A DNA stretch of 64,000 nucleotides from Chryseobacterium sp. Leaf201 (GCF_001421435.1 NZ_LMKA01000001.1:176865-240864), one strand, 5' to 3'; positions 1 through 8,872 are shown, numbered from the stretch's first letter. Notes: generated from the sequence alone by a model not told the origin. Translations and numbers: made by a program.

Positions 1-144
1 TTAATGCCATTACTGGTATATGTGTGGTTTGCACCATTTTTTTCTTTTTATTAGGCTGAAATCTGTCATTCCGCGGAATGAATAGCTAGCTGTAAAGCAT
101 CAATTAATAAAACATTTCTGTTTTTTAATCTCTGAATCTTTCAA
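1..144. other. Non-coding stretch downstream of sufC
   Basis: No open frame of gene size or convincing terminator is visible. It holds a 16-bp perfect palindrome at 66-81 (TCATTCCGCGGAATGA). In relatives sufD and sufS often follow sufC, but if they do here they lie to the left of this window. Confidence 0.5.
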
Positions 145-888
145 TTAATTTAAAAGCCAGTCGTATCCTTTTTCTTCCAGCTCCAGGGCAAGGGATTTGT
201 CACCGGTTTTGATGATTCTTCCGTTGGCCAGAACGTGGACAAAATCAGGCTGAATATAGTTAAGCAGTCTCTGATAGTGGGTAATCAGAAGAACGGCATT
301 TCCTTCGTTTTTAAACGTATTTACGCCGTCTGCAACGATTCTCAAAGCATCAATATCAAGTCCGGAATCCGTTTCGTCAAGAATAGCCAGTTTCGGGTTA
401 AGCATCATCATCTGGAAGATCTCATTTCTTTTCTTTTCACCTCCGGAAAAACCTTCGTTAAGTGATCTTGAAAGGAAATCTTTTTTAATGCCCAGTTGTT
501 CAGATTTCTCACGGATCATGGCCAGCATATCTTTTGCTGACATATCCTCCAGTCCGTTTGCTTTTCTGTTTTCGTTTAATGCCGCTTTAATGAAATTGGT
601 TACGGAAACACCCGGGATTTCCACAGGATACTGGAAAGAAAGGAAAATTCCTTTGTGGGCTCTTTCTTCCGGAGCATCTTCAATGATGTTTTCACCGTCA
701 AAGATAATTTCACCTTCCGTTACTTCGTAATCTTCTTTCCCTGCAATGATGGATGAAAGTGTAGATTTTCCGGCTCCGTTCGGCCCCATGATCGCATGAA
801 CTTCGCCCGGCTTTATTTCAAGATTGATTCCTTTTAAAATTTGTGCGCCGTCTTCAATTCTGGCGTGTAAGTTTTTTATCTCTAACAT
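145..888 (-). CDS. sufC: Fe-S cluster assembly ATPase SufC
   Basis: Cytosolic ABC-type ATPase of the SUF iron-sulfur assembly complex. It binds SufB and SufD and drives the conformational change that lets a cluster form on the scaffold. All nucleotide-binding motifs are visible in its 247 residues: Walker A GPNGAGKST at 35-43, ABC signature FSGGE at 147-151, Walker B LAILDE at 167-172, the SGLD D-loop just after, and the switch histidine at 204. Length and motif order are those of SufC rather than a transporter ATPase, and there are no membrane segments. It lies 107 bp downstream of sufB on the same strand and is probably cotranscribed with it. The expected partner sufD is not in the window. 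Confidence 0.96.
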   Translation of the reverse strand: MLEIKNLHARIEDGAQILKGINLEIKPGEVHAIMGPNGAGKSTLSSIIAGKEDYEVTEGEIIFDGENIIEDAPEERAHKGIFLSFQYPVEIPGVSVTNFIKAALNENRKANGLEDMSAKDMLAMIREKSEQLGIKKDFLSRSLNEGFSGGEKKRNEIFQMMMLNPKLAILDETDSGLDIDALRIVADGVNTFKNEGNAVLLITHYQRLLNYIQPDFVHVLANGRIIKTGDKSLALELEEKGYDWLLN

Positions 889-995
889 ATATTTTAGTTT
901 ATCGCAAGGCTAGACTAAGATTTTTTAATCTCCTTTGCTTTTTTAGGATAAACAAAGGCGCTAACGCTTATCAATGAAATACTATTTCTAATTAA

Positions 996-2444
996 TTACC
1001 CTACAGAACCTTCCAGAGAAATTTCCAGCAGTTTCTGGGCTTCAATGGCAAACTCCATAGGCAGTTTATTTAAAACTTCCTTACTGAAACCGTTTACAAT
1101 CAGGGCGATGGCTCTTTCCGTGTCAATTCCTCTCTGGTTGCAGTAAAAAATCTGGTCTTCCCCGATTTTTGAAGTCGTGGCTTCGTGCTCCAGCTGGGCG
1201 GTCGGATCTTTGATCTCGATGTATGGGAAGGTATGCGCTCCGCATTCGTTACCCATCAGCAGAGAATCACATTGTGAGAAATTTCTCGCTCCTTTGGCTG
1301 AAGGCATTACTTTAACCAATCCACGGTAAGAGTTCTGGGATTTTCCTGCAGAGATCCCTTTTGAAATGATGGTTGACTTAGTATTTTTCCCGATGTGGAT
1401 CATCTTGGTTCCCGTATCTGCATACTGGTGGTTGTTGGTTACCGCGATAGAGTAGAACTCACCGATGGAACCGTCACCTTTCAGGATACATGACGGGTAT
1501 TTCCAGGTTACCGCAGATCCTGTTTCCACCTGGGTCCAGGAGATTTTTGCTTTTCTTTCGCAAAGCCCTCTCTTGGTTACAAAGTTGAAAACACCTCCTT
1601 TTCCTTCTTCATTCCCGGGATACCAGTTCTGAACGGTTGAATATTTAATTTCAGCATTATCCAGTGCAATCAGTTCAACTACGGCTGCGTGAAGCTGGTT
1701 TTCATCCCTTGACGGTGCTGTACATCCTTCAAGATAAGAAACGTAGCTTCCTTCATCCGCAATCACAAGCGTTCTTTCAAACTGTCCTGTTCCGGCCTGG
1801 TTGATACGGAAGTAGGTAGATAATTCCATAGGGCATCTTACACCTTTCGGGATGTAGCAGAAACTTCCGTCAGAAAAAACGGCGGAATTCAAAGCGGCAT
1901 AGAAATTATCACCTCTCGGAACTACTTTACCGATATATTTTCTTATCAGATCCGGATGGTTTTTGATAGCCTCGGAAATTGAGCAGAAGATAATTCCCTT
2001 TTCTGCCAATGTATCCTGGAAAGTGGTTTTCACGGAAACCGAATCCATTACAATATCCACAGCAACTCCGGAAAGCCTTTTCTGCTCTTCGATATTGATT
2101 CCCAATTTTGCGAACGTTGCCAGTAATTCAGGGTCTACTTCATCAAGGCTGTCCAGCTCAGGTTTTGATTTCGGTGCAGCATAATACCGGATGGCCTGAA
2201 AATCAGGTTTTGTGTATTTGATATTCGCCCATTCCGGCTCAATCATTTTTTTCCAGATTCTGAAAGATTCCAGACGCCAGTCTGTCATCCATTCCGGCTC
2301 TTCTTTTTTAGCAGAAATAGCACGGACAATATCTTCATTCAGGCCGATCGGAAAATCTTCATAATCGATTTTCGTTTCCCAGCCGAACTCATATTTTTTA
2401 TTTTCTAAATCGACCCTCAGATCGTCTTCAGTATATTTACTCAT
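996..2444 (-). CDS. sufB: Fe-S cluster assembly scaffold protein SufB
   Basis: Scaffold subunit of the SufBCD complex, on which sulfur from the desulfurase and iron are assembled into a cluster in the cytosol. The 482-residue product has the SufB beta-helix core. Its conserved C-terminal part includes SQCDS (Cys392), [11 protein letters not shown] (Cys401) and LEHEA at 418-422, the region that carries the essential Cys and Glu of E. coli SufB. GEDQIFYC follows. Length is normal for the family (about 480-495). It is the middle gene of a minus-strand run: A-type carrier, sufB, sufC. Confidence 0.97.
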   Translation of the reverse strand: MSKYTEDDLRVDLENKKYEFGWETKIDYEDFPIGLNEDIVRAISAKKEEPEWMTDWRLESFRIWKKMIEPEWANIKYTKPDFQAIRYYAAPKSKPELDSLDEVDPELLATFAKLGINIEEQKRLSGVAVDIVMDSVSVKTTFQDTLAEKGIIFCSISEAIKNHPDLIRKYIGKVVPRGDNFYAALNSAVFSDGSFCYIPKGVRCPMELSTYFRINQAGTGQFERTLVIADEGSYVSYLEGCTAPSRDENQLHAAVVELIALDNAEIKYSTVQNWYPGNEEGKGGVFNFVTKRGLCERKAKISWTQVETGSAVTWKYPSCILKGDGSIGEFYSIAVTNNHQYADTGTKMIHIGKNTKSTIISKGISAGKSQNSYRGLVKVMPSAKGARNFSQCDSLLMGNECGAHTFPYIEIKDPTAQLEHEATTSKIGEDQIFYCNQRGIDTERAIALIVNGFSKEVLNKLPMEFAIEAQKLLEISLEGSVG

Positions 2445-2510
2445 TTTTGTAGATTATAGAGATCAGCGGCCAGTTTCGCAGTATGCTAACTTATCACCCC
2501 TGATTTCCAG

Positions 2511-2840
2511 TTATAAAGAAAAACTTTCTCCGCATCCGCAGGTCCGGGATGCATTGGGATTATTAAATACAAACCCTTTTCCGTTTAAGCCTCCTGAGTA
2601 TTCAAGAACGGTCCCTGCCAGATAAAGAATTGATTTTTTATCAATAACAATTTTAACGTTATTGTCTTCAAACATTTGATCTGTGTCTGTCTTTTGGTTG
2701 TCAAACTTCAAAACATATTCTAAACCAGAACATCCTCCGCTTTTTACCCCCACTCTTATATAATCTTCAACCGGGTTGAAGCCTTCCTCTGTCATCAGCT
2801 GAATGGCTTTTGCCTTTGCTTGGTCTGATACTTTTATCAT
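2511..2840 (-). CDS. HesB/IscA-family A-type Fe-S carrier
   Basis: Small A-type carrier (109 residues) that accepts clusters from the SUF scaffold and passes them to apoproteins. The three ligand cysteines are in place: Cys37 in GGCSGL, and Cys101 and Cys103 in the C-terminal CGCGESF. It is the first gene of the suf run, 66 bp upstream of sufB, so sufA is the likely role. Sequence alone does not separate SufA, IscA and ErpA, so I leave the symbol blank. A perfect TATTTTTG -7 element lies 29 bp upstream of the start. Confidence 0.93.
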   Translation of the reverse strand: MIKVSDQAKAKAIQLMTEEGFNPVEDYIRVGVKSGGCSGLEYVLKFDNQKTDTDQMFEDNNVKIVIDKKSILYLAGTVLEYSGGLNGKGFVFNNPNASRTCGCGESFSL

Positions 2841-2868
2841 TGTATTTATTTAGAATGATTTAATGTTA

Positions 2869-2899
2869 CAAAAATACGAACAATAATTAGTATATAAAA
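2869..2899 (-). promoter_or_regulatory. Promoter of the suf operon
   Basis: Read on the minus strand, TATTTTTG (plus coordinates 2869-2876) matches the Bacteroidota -7 consensus TAnnTTTG. A TTTT stretch 19 bp upstream (2896-2899) is an approximate TTTG -33 box. It lies just ahead of the A-type carrier gene. Confidence 0.5.
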
Positions 2900-2987
2900 A
2901 TTAGCGATTTTATTTTATCGATTTTTATTATTGATACCTTTAACTTTAGCCGTATTTTAAAATCAAAATAACAAAATCAGCCTTATA

Positions 2988-3812
2988 ATGAAAAAACCCA
3001 TACTTATTGCTTTCATCCTGATGATGAATACTGTTTTTGCCCAGACCAACAGGTTTGTATATCAGGTTACCGCAAAACCGAATGCCTCTGATAAAAATGA
3101 GGTTAAAACTGAAAATGCCTATCTGGATATCTCCCCGGAAAAATCGGTTTTCTATTCTGAGAACAGGATCAAAAGAGACTCTGTTATGCAGGCTAATTTT
3201 AAAAGCGGCGGAGCCAGAGGGTTCAAAAGGGAGCAGATGGAAGGTTTAAGGACCAATATCAATTATACCGTTGAAAAAAACAAAGCCGACCAGAAAACAT
3301 TTTTTAAAGACAGGATCGGAAGAGACATGTATATGTATGAGGAAGACAGGCCGATTAACTGGAAAATCTCTTCTGAAACAAGAAAAATAGGGGAGTACAA
3401 AGTACAGAAGGCAGAAACGGATTTCGGAGGCAGAACATGGACTGCCTGGTTTACCACTGACCTGCCTTATCCCGACGGGCCGTATAAGTTTAACGGGCTT
3501 CCGGGGCTTATTGTGAAAGTGGAAGATGATAAAGGGGAATATTCTTTTGACCTGATGAAGAATTATAAAATCGCAGATCTTCCTGCACTGAACCAGTTCG
3601 GGAATACGGTTAAAGTAAAACGTGCTGATTATACAAAACAGCTGAAGAAATTTCAGGAAGATCCTATGGCCTTTATGGGGCAGGGCGGAGGAGGCCCTCA
3701 GATGAGAATGGGAGGCGGCGGAAACCAGAATCCTGCCGATATGAGAAAGCGGATGGAAGAACGGATTAAAGAAGAAGCCAAAAGAAACAGCAATCCTATT
3801 GAATTGCCGTAA
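2988..3812 (+). CDS. GLPGLI family protein (secreted, function unknown)
   Basis: Bacteroidota-specific GLPGLI family, named for a motif visible here as GLPGLIVKVED at about residues 168-178. The biochemical role of the family is unknown. The 274-residue product begins with a Sec signal peptide (MKKPILIAFILMMNTVFAQ), so it is exported to the periplasm or outer membrane. The C-terminal third has a Gly/Met/Gln-rich low-complexity stretch (GQGGGGPQMRMGGGGN) followed by a charged helical tail. It stands alone, divergent from the suf operon, with a terminator directly after it. Confidence 0.9.
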   Translation: MKKPILIAFILMMNTVFAQTNRFVYQVTAKPNASDKNEVKTENAYLDISPEKSVFYSENRIKRDSVMQANFKSGGARGFKREQMEGLRTNINYTVEKNKADQKTFFKDRIGRDMYMYEEDRPINWKISSETRKIGEYKVQKAETDFGGRTWTAWFTTDLPYPDGPYKFNGLPGLIVKVEDDKGEYSFDLMKNYKIADLPALNQFGNTVKVKRADYTKQLKKFQEDPMAFMGQGGGGPQMRMGGGGNQNPADMRKRMEERIKEEAKRNSNPIELP

Positions 3813-3823
3813 GAACAAAATAA

Positions 3824-3857
3824 AACCCTGAAGATCATTTTCTTCAGGGTTATTTTT
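3824..3857. terminator. Bidirectional rho-independent terminator
   Basis: An 11-bp perfect stem, AACCCTGAAGA (3824-3834) with TCTTCAGGGTT (3841-3851), and a following T-rich tract. It sits between the convergent GLPGLI gene and zinc metallopeptidase gene and can serve both. Confidence 0.85.
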
Positions 3858-3873
3858 TATGAGTAAATTGAAA

Positions 3874-4725
3874 TTATTTCAAAAGCTGATTGAAAGTATC
3901 ACCCTGCGTGATGTCTCCGGTATTGTAGCCTTTCATAAACCATTCTTTACGCTGTGCAGATGATCCGTGGGTAAAGCTTTCCTGGTTCACATATCCCTGG
4001 GATCTTTTCTGGATGTTGTCGTCACCTACTGCTTCCGCCGCGCTGATGGCTGCATCAATATCTCCCGGCTCCAGAATTTTTTCTCGGGCATCGGTCTGCT
4101 TTGCCCATACGCCGGCATAAAAATCTGCCTGAAGCTCTGTGGCTACGGAAACCCTGTTCATTTCCTCCTCAGAATACCGGCCGCTTCGTCTCAGTTCATC
4201 AACCTTTTGGGTCGTGCCTAAAAGTGTCTGGACGTGATGCCCTACTTCATGAGCCAGAACATATGCCACCGTAAATTCCGTTACCTGTGCGCCGAATCTT
4301 TGCTGCAGCTCATTAAAGAAACTCATATCCATGTATACGGACTGATCTGCAGGACAGTAAAAAGGTCCCATTGCAGCCTGTGCCGTTCCGCAGCCTGACT
4401 CTGTAGTCTGTTCAAAAAGAATAATTTTAGGCGGTGTGTAATTCATGCCGTTCTGCTGGAAAACCTGGTCCCATGTGGTCATATTCCATTTTCCCATCAT
4501 ATCCACCATTTCGCCGATTTTTTTATCTTCCTGCGTCAGCTCCCTTTGTTCGGTTCGTAGAGACCCCGAGCCTGAGCCTGAAGATAAAATAGCTGAAGGA
4601 TCACCTCCCAGGAAAAAAACAATCGCTGCAATAATCAGTGTTCCCAGTCCGCCACCTACAACGGCCCCGCCGCCTAATCCGCGCCGGTCTTCCACATTAC
4701 CGCCCCTGTCGTCTGTCCATCTCAT
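3874..4725 (-). CDS. Neutral zinc metallopeptidase (YpfJ/KPN_02809 family)
   Basis: Putative membrane-anchored zinc metallopeptidase of the Zn_peptidase family (PF04228, E. coli YpfJ type). The physiological substrate is not established. The 283-residue product has a short N-terminal cytoplasmic segment, a Gly-rich run then one membrane helix (about 21-40), and a periplasmic catalytic domain with the HEVGH zinc motif at 159-163. Cys112 and Cys124 may form a disulfide. The length matches the family. It is monocistronic and convergent with the GLPGLI gene. Confidence 0.88.
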   Translation of the reverse strand: MRWTDDRGGNVEDRRGLGGGAVVGGGLGTLIIAAIVFFLGGDPSAILSSGSGSGSLRTEQRELTQEDKKIGEMVDMMGKWNMTTWDQVFQQNGMNYTPPKIILFEQTTESGCGTAQAAMGPFYCPADQSVYMDMSFFNELQQRFGAQVTEFTVAYVLAHEVGHHVQTLLGTTQKVDELRRSGRYSEEEMNRVSVATELQADFYAGVWAKQTDAREKILEPGDIDAAISAAEAVGDDNIQKRSQGYVNQESFTHGSSAQRKEWFMKGYNTGDITQGDTFNQLLK

Positions 4726-4774
4726 AATTTATTATTTATATGTAAATTTAGAATTATTATCATTACGAAATAAT

Positions 4775-4782
4775 TACTTTTG
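4775..4782 (+). promoter_or_regulatory. -7 element for the lipoprotein/GspS-like operon
   Basis: TACTTTTG is a perfect TAnnTTTG match. No good -33 box is seen. Its last base is the G of an upstream GTG, which argues against translation starting there and favours the GTG at 4800. Confidence 0.55.
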
Positions 4783-4799
4783 TGAAAAATTATGCCAAA

Positions 4800-5126
4800 G
4801 TGAGAAAAATTAAACAAATCTCTCTATTCGTTCTCTTAGTAAGCCTTGTTTCCTGTAATGAGAAAGAAAACAAAGAAGATGAGGTAAGCAGTGCTGATAA
4901 AAAAGCATCCATAGAAACCGTGCTCTCCGTGCAGCATGCAGGGGATTCTGATATCCTGGTGACCAGACATAAGGTTTGGAAAGACCACAAACTTTTAAAG
5001 GAAATCGTTAAAAAAGATACGATTCCGGCACTGGGTGATTCTTTGCAAGTGGTGGAAGACGAAAACGGGAATGAGCACAACGCTCTTGTGAAAAAAGATT
5101 ACGAATTTTATATTACGGTTCAGTAA
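4800..5126 (+). CDS. Small lipoprotein of unknown function
   Basis: Unrecognised 108-residue predicted lipoprotein. I choose the GTG at 4800 (MRKIKQISLFVLLVSLVSC) because it gives a compact signal peptide ending in a lipobox (LVSC). The frame is open back to a GTG at 4782, but that codon overlaps a -7 promoter box. The mature part is charged (NEKENKEDE, then mixed beta-type sequence) with no recognisable domain. It is the first gene of a tight three-gene operon: the next gene starts 1 bp after its stop and the glutathionylspermidine-synthase-like gene follows. Function can only be guessed from these neighbours. Confidence 0.7.
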   Translation: MRKIKQISLFVLLVSLVSCNEKENKEDEVSSADKKASIETVLSVQHAGDSDILVTRHKVWKDHKLLKEIVKKDTIPALGDSLQVVEDENGNEHNALVKKDYEFYITVQ

Positions 5127-5127
5127 C

Positions 5128-5460
5128 ATGAAAAAATCAGGTTCTATTAAACTGCTTTTCGTGACGGGAATTCTTGTTGCCTGCGCTCAGGAACCGCCCC
5201 GCGATCAGTGGAAAAATGAAAAGAAAGTATACATGAGGTCTGATACTACAGCATCGTACTCAAGAACACACGGCTTTATGACAGGACTTTTACTGTATCA
5301 CGCTTTCAGGCCGTATGGTGCCTACAACAACGGCGGTTATCAGCGGGCCGGCTATTACAGCAATGCCATCAATTCCGGATCAAATATCGGAAGAAGCACC
5401 TATAAAGGAAAAGTAGTAAGAGGCGGGCTCGGCAGAAGCGGTTTCAGAGCATCTTCATAA
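5128..5460 (+). CDS. Small Gly/Ser/Tyr-rich lipoprotein (YgiB-like by context)
   Basis: A 110-residue predicted lipoprotein with lipobox LVAC at about residues 16-19. The mature part is short and rich in Gly, Tyr, Arg and Ser (YGAYNNGGYQRAGYY, RSTYKGKVVRGGLG), without catalytic motifs. In enterobacteria a small lipoprotein, YgiB, is encoded directly before the glutathionylspermidine-synthase-like YgiC, and this gene has the same position (5 bp before a YgiC-like gene). Equivalence to YgiB rests on synteny and general composition, not on motif identity. Confidence 0.75.
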   Translation: MKKSGSIKLLFVTGILVACAQEPPRDQWKNEKKVYMRSDTTASYSRTHGFMTGLLLYHAFRPYGAYNNGGYQRAGYYSNAINSGSNIGRSTYKGKVVRGGLGRSGFRASS

Positions 5461-5465
5461 ATAAT

Positions 5466-6596
5466 ATGAAAAGAATACCATCATCATTACGTAAGAACTG
5501 GGAACACAAACTCGAAAGTTTAGGGTTTGGCTACCATTCACTGGAAGGCCTGTATTGGGACGAAAGTCATTACTATGAATTTTCGCCGGATGAAATCAAC
5601 AGGATTGAAAAAGCAACTGCCGAACTTTGGCAGATGTGCCTGGAAGCTGTAGACTATGTTATTGAAAACAATCTCTGGGACCGCTTCAGTATTCCTGAAT
5701 ATTTCCAGGATTATATTGTAACAAGCTGGGAGGAAGACCATCCTTCAGTTTACGGAAGGTTTGATTTCGGTTTTGACGGTGAAAATCTTAAGCTGCTGGA
5801 GTTCAATGCGGACACCCCGACTTCCCTGTATGAAGCTTCCGTAATCCAGTGGTACTGGCTGCAGGAAATGTTTTCGGATAAAGACCAGTTCAATTCAATC
5901 CATGAAAAGCTGGTGGACTACTGGACGTATCTCAGAAAGTACATGGATCCGAACCACATTTATTTTGCCTCCCTCACCAATATTGAAGATGTCACCAATA
6001 TCGAATATATCAGGGACTGCGCCACACAGGCCGGTTTCGATACCGAATTTATTCCCATTCAGGATATCGGCTGGGCAGAGGAGGTTGAAGAGTTTATCTC
6101 GGGAGACCAGTCGGTGATGGAATATATCTTTAAATTATACCCTTATGAATGGATTTTAGAAGATGGGTTTGCAGAAAAGCTGATAAGAAACGGATTCCGC
6201 TCGCAGTGGATTGAGCCCGCCTGGAAGATCCTTCTTTCCTCCAAAGCCATTCTGCCAATCCTCTGGGAAATATATCCAAACCATCCTTATCTGCTTGAAG
6301 CTTATTTTGAGCCTAAGCACCTGAAGGATTTTGCGAAAAAGCCGGTGTATTCCAGGGAAGGAGCCAATGTAGCCCTGCACCGTAATAATATCCCCATTGA
6401 AACCAACAAGGGCGACTACGGAAAAGAAGGGTTTATTTACCAGCAGCTGTTTGATCTTCCGGATTTTAACGGAAATCATCCTGTAATCGGGAGCTGGGTA
6501 ATCGGGCAGGAACCGGCCGGTATCGGCATCAGGGAAAGTATTCACCTGATTACCAATAACGAAAGTCGTTTTGTCCCTCACCTGATCAGCGGTTAA
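5466..6596 (+). CDS. Glutathionylspermidine synthase family protein (YgiC/YjfC-like)
   Basis: ATP-grasp enzyme of the glutathionylspermidine-synthase C-terminal family (PF03738), 376 residues, like E. coli YgiC and YjfC. It lacks the amidase half of true bifunctional GspS. Family signatures visible include the N-terminal WDESHYYEFSPDEI, the acidic FDFGFDGENLKLLEFNADTPTS block (shown here in part) and a late EGANVAL. The substrate of this stand-alone branch is not firmly known; ligation of an amine or peptide is an inference from family chemistry. It is the third gene of the operon with two lipoproteins. Its last 11 bp overlap the end of the convergent sulfatase gene. Confidence 0.88.
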   Translation: MKRIPSSLRKNWEHKLESLGFGYHSLEGLYWDESHYYEFSPDEINRIEKATAELWQMCLEAVDYVIENNLWDRFSIPEYFQDYIVTSWEEDHPSVYGRFDFGFDGENLKLLEFNADTPTSLYEASVIQWYWLQEMFSDKDQFNSIHEKLVDYWTYLRKYMDPNHIYFASLTNIEDVTNIEYIRDCATQAGFDTEFIPIQDIGWAEEVEEFISGDQSVMEYIFKLYPYEWILEDGFAEKLIRNGFRSQWIEPAWKILLSSKAILPILWEIYPNHPYLLEAYFEPKHLKDFAKKPVYSREGANVALHRNNIPIETNKGDYGKEGFIYQQLFDLPDFNGNHPVIGSWVIGQEPAGIGIRESIHLITNNESRFVPHLISG

Positions 6597-8670
6597 GCTT
6601 GTTTTTCTTCAGCCAGAATGATGTTGACTGATAGGCAGAAATTGTTTCTTCAACAAGCTTCTCATTCCGGGCGGTGTTTTTCAGAGGTTTCTCATCAAAA
6701 TACAGAGTAAACGCAGGGTCCAGTTTGTTTTTTTGCTGAAATAAAGCATATTGCTTTACTTTTCTGACTGGGGAAATTACGGTTAAATGGTTGTCTTTTA
6801 TCAGCCCCAGATCTTCATAAGTGGCAATATATGCTTTCGGCCGGAATTCTTTACTGAACACGTCCTGGCCTAAAAATTCAGACTGATAGCTGAAATTAAG
6901 CAATCCGAAAAGGGTAGGCATCACATCAATCTGTGACATTGTTTCTGTAAATTTCTGAGGCTGAATGAAACCGTCAGAAAAAATCATGGCGGGAATCCTG
7001 TATTTCTCTACCGGAAGCTCAACATCTCCTGCACTGGAAGCACAATGATCTGCAATGATAACGAATACGGTATTTTTATACCATTCCTGTTTTTCAGCCA
7101 TCTTAAAAAACATCCGCAATGCATAATCCGTGTATTTTACGCCGCCCTCGCGTGATTTTGCATCGCCGGGAATATCAATCCTGCCATTCGGGTAAGTAAA
7201 AGGACGGTGGTTGGAAACCGTCATCCAGTGATTGAAAAAAGGCTTTCCTGAACGGCTTTCCTGATTCATGGTCTGGATTGCCTTTTTAGCCATATCTTCA
7301 TCTGCCACACCCCAGACATTGGCAAAGGTAATTTCTTCAGGCTTAAAATTATTGCGGTCCACAATTCCGTAGCCGTTTCCTGCAAAGAAATCCTGCATAT
7401 TATCAAAATAGCTGTACCCTCCGTACAGAAACTTTACGTCATATCCTTTTGCACTGAAAACACTTCCTGTGGTAAATTTATTCTTATCATTTTCTCTTTT
7501 GATGATGCTTTCTCCGGCAGTGGGAGGGATACAGAGCGTCAGTGCTTCCAGGCCGCGGACTGTCCGGTTTCCGGTAGCGTAAAGATTGGTAAACATCAGG
7601 GACCGGTCTGCAAGGCTGTCTAAAAACGGGGTAAGCTTCTGGGTATTGCCGTAATGCTCCATAAAATCTGCAGAGAGGCTTTCAATGGAAATCAAAACAA
7701 CATTTTTCTTTAATTCAGGCTGCCCGGAAATGATATTCCTCTTCAGAACAGGTTCTGAAAACTGACTTAAGAAAATTCTTTCCGCCCGTTGCTGGTTGAT
7801 CTTCGGATAAAACTGAAAATAATCCAGTTCGTTGTGGGTAAATGCCCAATAAAACTTCGGTAACCCGTTTGCCTGGATTTCTTCCTCAAAAACATTGCAG
7901 GCGGTTATTTTTGTCGTAAAATGCAGGCCCAGTAGACTGATGCCTGTCAAAACTAAAAAAGATCCGAGTAATATAAGTTTCTGCTTCAGGTCCGGAAGCG
8001 TGAGAAGTTCAGCCTTTGTCTTTTTATAAATAAAAATTGTGACAGATCCGGCAACTGTAAAAATCGCCAGGAACAGGGGAACAACAGGATAACTTTCCAT
8101 GATATTACCGATTACTTCATTGGTATAAATGAGATAATCTACAGCAATAAAGTTATATCTCAGCCCGAATTCACTGTAAAAGAAATATTCGCTTACGGTG
8201 TTAAAAACAATTAACAGAACATACAGAAAAATAGTAATGAAATAAAAAATATTCCTGATTTTAACTCGTCTTTCCGGTAAAAGGAACATCAGTCCGAAGA
8301 AGAGTATTTTTAAACCGATAAATATCAGGGCAATTTCAGCAATTGAGCCGCCATATTGCTTAAATATATTATTCGGAATAAGAAGGATATACAGAAAAAG
8401 AACGGCCAATAAACCTAAGATAGCCTGACCATATGGCTTCCTGTATTTTGAATCTGATAAAAACAGAAAGTAAAGAGCCAAGAAAGGACAGACTAAAATG
8501 AAAACAAAACAGTCATTAATGAAGCCGACCGCGAAAATTTTCAGTATTTCCAAAACCCCGAAATGGGCTGTCGTAATGGGGTCAAGTAAAAATACGGTTC
8601 TTAAAAGTAAAGAAACAATAAGGTAAAAGCTGCCTAAATATAAAAAGGGCTTTGTTTTCTGAATGAACAT
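6586..8670 (-). CDS. LTA synthase family sulfatase-fold membrane protein
   Basis: Polytopic inner-membrane protein of 694 residues. Roughly five N-terminal helices (about 10-250) are followed by a periplasmic sulfatase-fold domain (PF00884). Key residues of the LtaS/OpgB/phosphoethanolamine-transferase superfamily are visible: metal-ligand Glu330 in ISIES, candidate nucleophile Thr370 in NRTVRG, SNHRP at 486-490, and Asp541-His542 in ADHCAS. In Gram-negatives such enzymes transfer glycerol-phosphate or phosphoethanolamine to glycans or lipids, and true lipoteichoic acid is not expected here. The substrate cannot be told from sequence. It is convergent with and overlaps the GspS-like gene by 11 bp. 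Confidence 0.88.
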   Translation of the reverse strand: MFIQKTKPFLYLGSFYLIVSLLLRTVFLLDPITTAHFGVLEILKIFAVGFINDCFVFILVCPFLALYFLFLSDSKYRKPYGQAILGLLAVLFLYILLIPNNIFKQYGGSIAEIALIFIGLKILFFGLMFLLPERRVKIRNIFYFITIFLYVLLIVFNTVSEYFFYSEFGLRYNFIAVDYLIYTNEVIGNIMESYPVVPLFLAIFTVAGSVTIFIYKKTKAELLTLPDLKQKLILLGSFLVLTGISLLGLHFTTKITACNVFEEEIQANGLPKFYWAFTHNELDYFQFYPKINQQRAERIFLSQFSEPVLKRNIISGQPELKKNVVLISIESLSADFMEHYGNTQKLTPFLDSLADRSLMFTNLYATGNRTVRGLEALTLCIPPTAGESIIKRENDKNKFTTGSVFSAKGYDVKFLYGGYSYFDNMQDFFAGNGYGIVDRNNFKPEEITFANVWGVADEDMAKKAIQTMNQESRSGKPFFNHWMTVSNHRPFTYPNGRIDIPGDAKSREGGVKYTDYALRMFFKMAEKQEWYKNTVFVIIADHCASSAGDVELPVEKYRIPAMIFSDGFIQPQKFTETMSQIDVMPTLFGLLNFSYQSEFLGQDVFSKEFRPKAYIATYEDLGLIKDNHLTVISPVRKVKQYALFQQKNKLDPAFTLYFDEKPLKNTARNEKLVEETISAYQSTSFWLKKNKLNR

Positions 8671-8696
8671 TGCGTTAACGGTATATTAAATTTTCA

Positions 8697-8704
8697 CAAA
8701 TATA
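8697..8704 (-). promoter_or_regulatory. -7 element for the LTA synthase-like gene
   Basis: Minus-strand TATATTTG, a perfect TAnnTTTG, 26 bp upstream of the start codon. No convincing -33 box. Confidence 0.5.
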
Positions 8705-8818
8705 CTTTTTCCGGTGAATCATTCAGGATAAAATTTTAAAACAGACGATTTATTTGGAAATTTTATAAATATTTAAAATTTTATTAAAATTATGATAAGT
8801 GCGTTTTAGATGTTTGTA

Positions 8819-8850
8819 ATAAAAAAAGAACTATAAAAATATAGTTCTGA
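8819..8850 (-). terminator. Terminator after ribH
   Basis: A 9-bp stem AGAACTATA / TATAGTTCT (8827-8835 with 8840-8848) and a T run on the minus strand (A run 8819-8827 on plus). It lies just past the ribH stop. Confidence 0.8.
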
Positions 8851-8872
8851 ATTTTTAATCTGAATGCTGCTG

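Noticed and set aside
3246..3818. 190-codon open frame on the minus strand
   Set aside because: It is antisense to the GLPGLI gene, which has a signal peptide and family motif. The product looks random (Phe/His/Ile-rich).
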